A stretch of 6,938 bases of DNA from Nanobdellota archaeon. GTDB lineage: Archaea > Thermoproteota > Nitrososphaeria > Nitrososphaerales > Nitrosopumilaceae. Under the pieces are notes generated by a model that did not search any database, was not told the DNA's origin, and was given only the letters and a program-made list of their open reading frames with translations. The stretch is taken from assembly GCA_012030815.1 (NCBI GenBank), contig JAAUVF010000045.1:1-6938 (forward strand), written 5' to 3'. Shown piece by piece: positions 6,615 to 6,938 of the stretch (within the stretch, counting starts at the first letter, position 1; each line of letters begins with the position of its first letter). The translations under genes and the position numbers were made by a program.

Positions 6615-6683
6615 GAATACGAATGCATTTTTTTAACAAATATTTTGGATATGTTGTTCAATTTACACACACCATCATTGATA

Positions 6684-6693
6684 TTTTTAAAAG
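6684..6693 (+). promoter_or_regulatory. Possible TATA box
   Basis: TTTTTAAAAG resembles an archaeal TATA element. Its centre predicts transcription from about 6714, between the two candidate start codons of the short ORF at 6706. It could instead serve a non-coding transcript. Confidence 0.3.
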
Positions 6694-6705
6694 AGAATTT
6701 CAATT

Positions 6706-6798
6706 ATGGTTACTACCATCCTAATGGTAAATAAGATTCGAGAACAAACAAAGGAACTAGATGCCAAATCCCACAAACTTTGTGATTCTGGAGAATAA
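6706..6798 (+). CDS. Doubtful 30-aa ORF
   Basis: ATG 6706 to TAA 6798 encodes 30 residues with a charged helical middle (VNKIREQTKELDAKSHKL); a second in-frame ATG lies at 6724. Amino-acid use is more protein-like than in the surrounding AT-rich DNA, and a TATA-like element lies upstream, but its spacing fits neither start well (18 and 36 nt). No recognisable motif. It could be a microprotein or chance. Confidence 0.25.
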   Translation: MVTTILMVNKIREQTKELDAKSHKLCDSGE

Positions 6799-6938
6799 CA
6801 CTTCAATGTTGATTTGACAATAACTCCACTAATCTTAAAGGGCATCTTTTATTAATCAAAATTTAAGTTATGATTTTAAAACAATTACTAAAATAATACT
6901 TAAAATTCTATATGGAGATTTGAAAAGTCAATTTCAAA
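6799..6938. other. Intergenic tail, no clear feature
   Basis: AT-rich sequence with no tRNA, repeat or credible complete ORF. On the minus strand, a 12-codon frame runs in from the window edge and ends at TAA (6902-6900), so the C-terminus of a minus-strand gene may lie at 6900-6938, but this length is not distinguishable from chance. Confidence 0.4.

Noticed and set aside
6623..6724. Plus-strand 33-aa ORF (starts MHFFNKYFGY)
   Set aside because: Aromatic-rich AT-driven composition, no TATA at suitable distance, and it overlaps the equally weak ORF at 6706.
6900..6938. C-terminus of a minus-strand gene entering from the right edge
   Set aside because: Only 12 codons before the stop; not distinguishable from chance.

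Overview
The window looks like chromosomal DNA from an ammonia-oxidising archaeon of the Nitrosopumilus type (Nitrososphaerota, group I.1a). This is inferred from the very low GC content, archaeal gene families (DRG-type GTPase, archaeal prohibitin, archaeal phosphoglycolate phosphatase, ArgS without bacterial context), and near-universal archaeal TATA boxes centred about 25-28 nt upstream of start codons, which points to leaderless mRNAs. No tRNA, rRNA, CRISPR array or mobile element was found.

Layout: 1-314 is extremely AT-rich with no supportable gene. 315-1424 (-) encodes an intact DRG/Obg-type GTPase starting at GTG. Divergent from it are three short plus-strand genes, each with its own TATA box: a 32-aa Cys/His-rich microprotein (1604-1702), a 45-aa protein with a ribbon-helix-helix-like look (1769-1906) and a 97-aa single-pass membrane protein (2040-2333). 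The last converges, with an 11-nt gap, on a prohibitin/SPFH protein (2345-3203, -). Divergent from that is a membrane-anchored winged-helix protein (3332-3753, +). An apparent two-gene operon follows: archaeal phosphoglycolate phosphatase (3820-4511) and arginyl-tRNA synthetase (4514-6391), separated by 2 nt. A convergent 45-aa zinc-ribbon/His-rich protein (6448-6585, -) follows, then an intergenic tail with a doubtful 30-codon ORF.

The main technical point is that four neighbouring genes between 3162 and 5957 are broken by seven frameshifts. Nearly all are explained by one or two bases missing from A/T runs. The protein sequence is family-like on both sides of each break and catalytic motifs are kept, so homopolymer sequencing error is the likeliest cause rather than gene decay. 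The full-length extents given here are reconstructions across these breaks.

Functionally these are housekeeping genes (translation GTPase, ArgRS, phosphoglycolate salvage, membrane scaffold) interspersed with small metal-binding or DNA-binding proteins. I see no evidence for a new multi-gene system. The most under-described content is the small Cys/His proteins and the membrane-tethered winged-helix protein.
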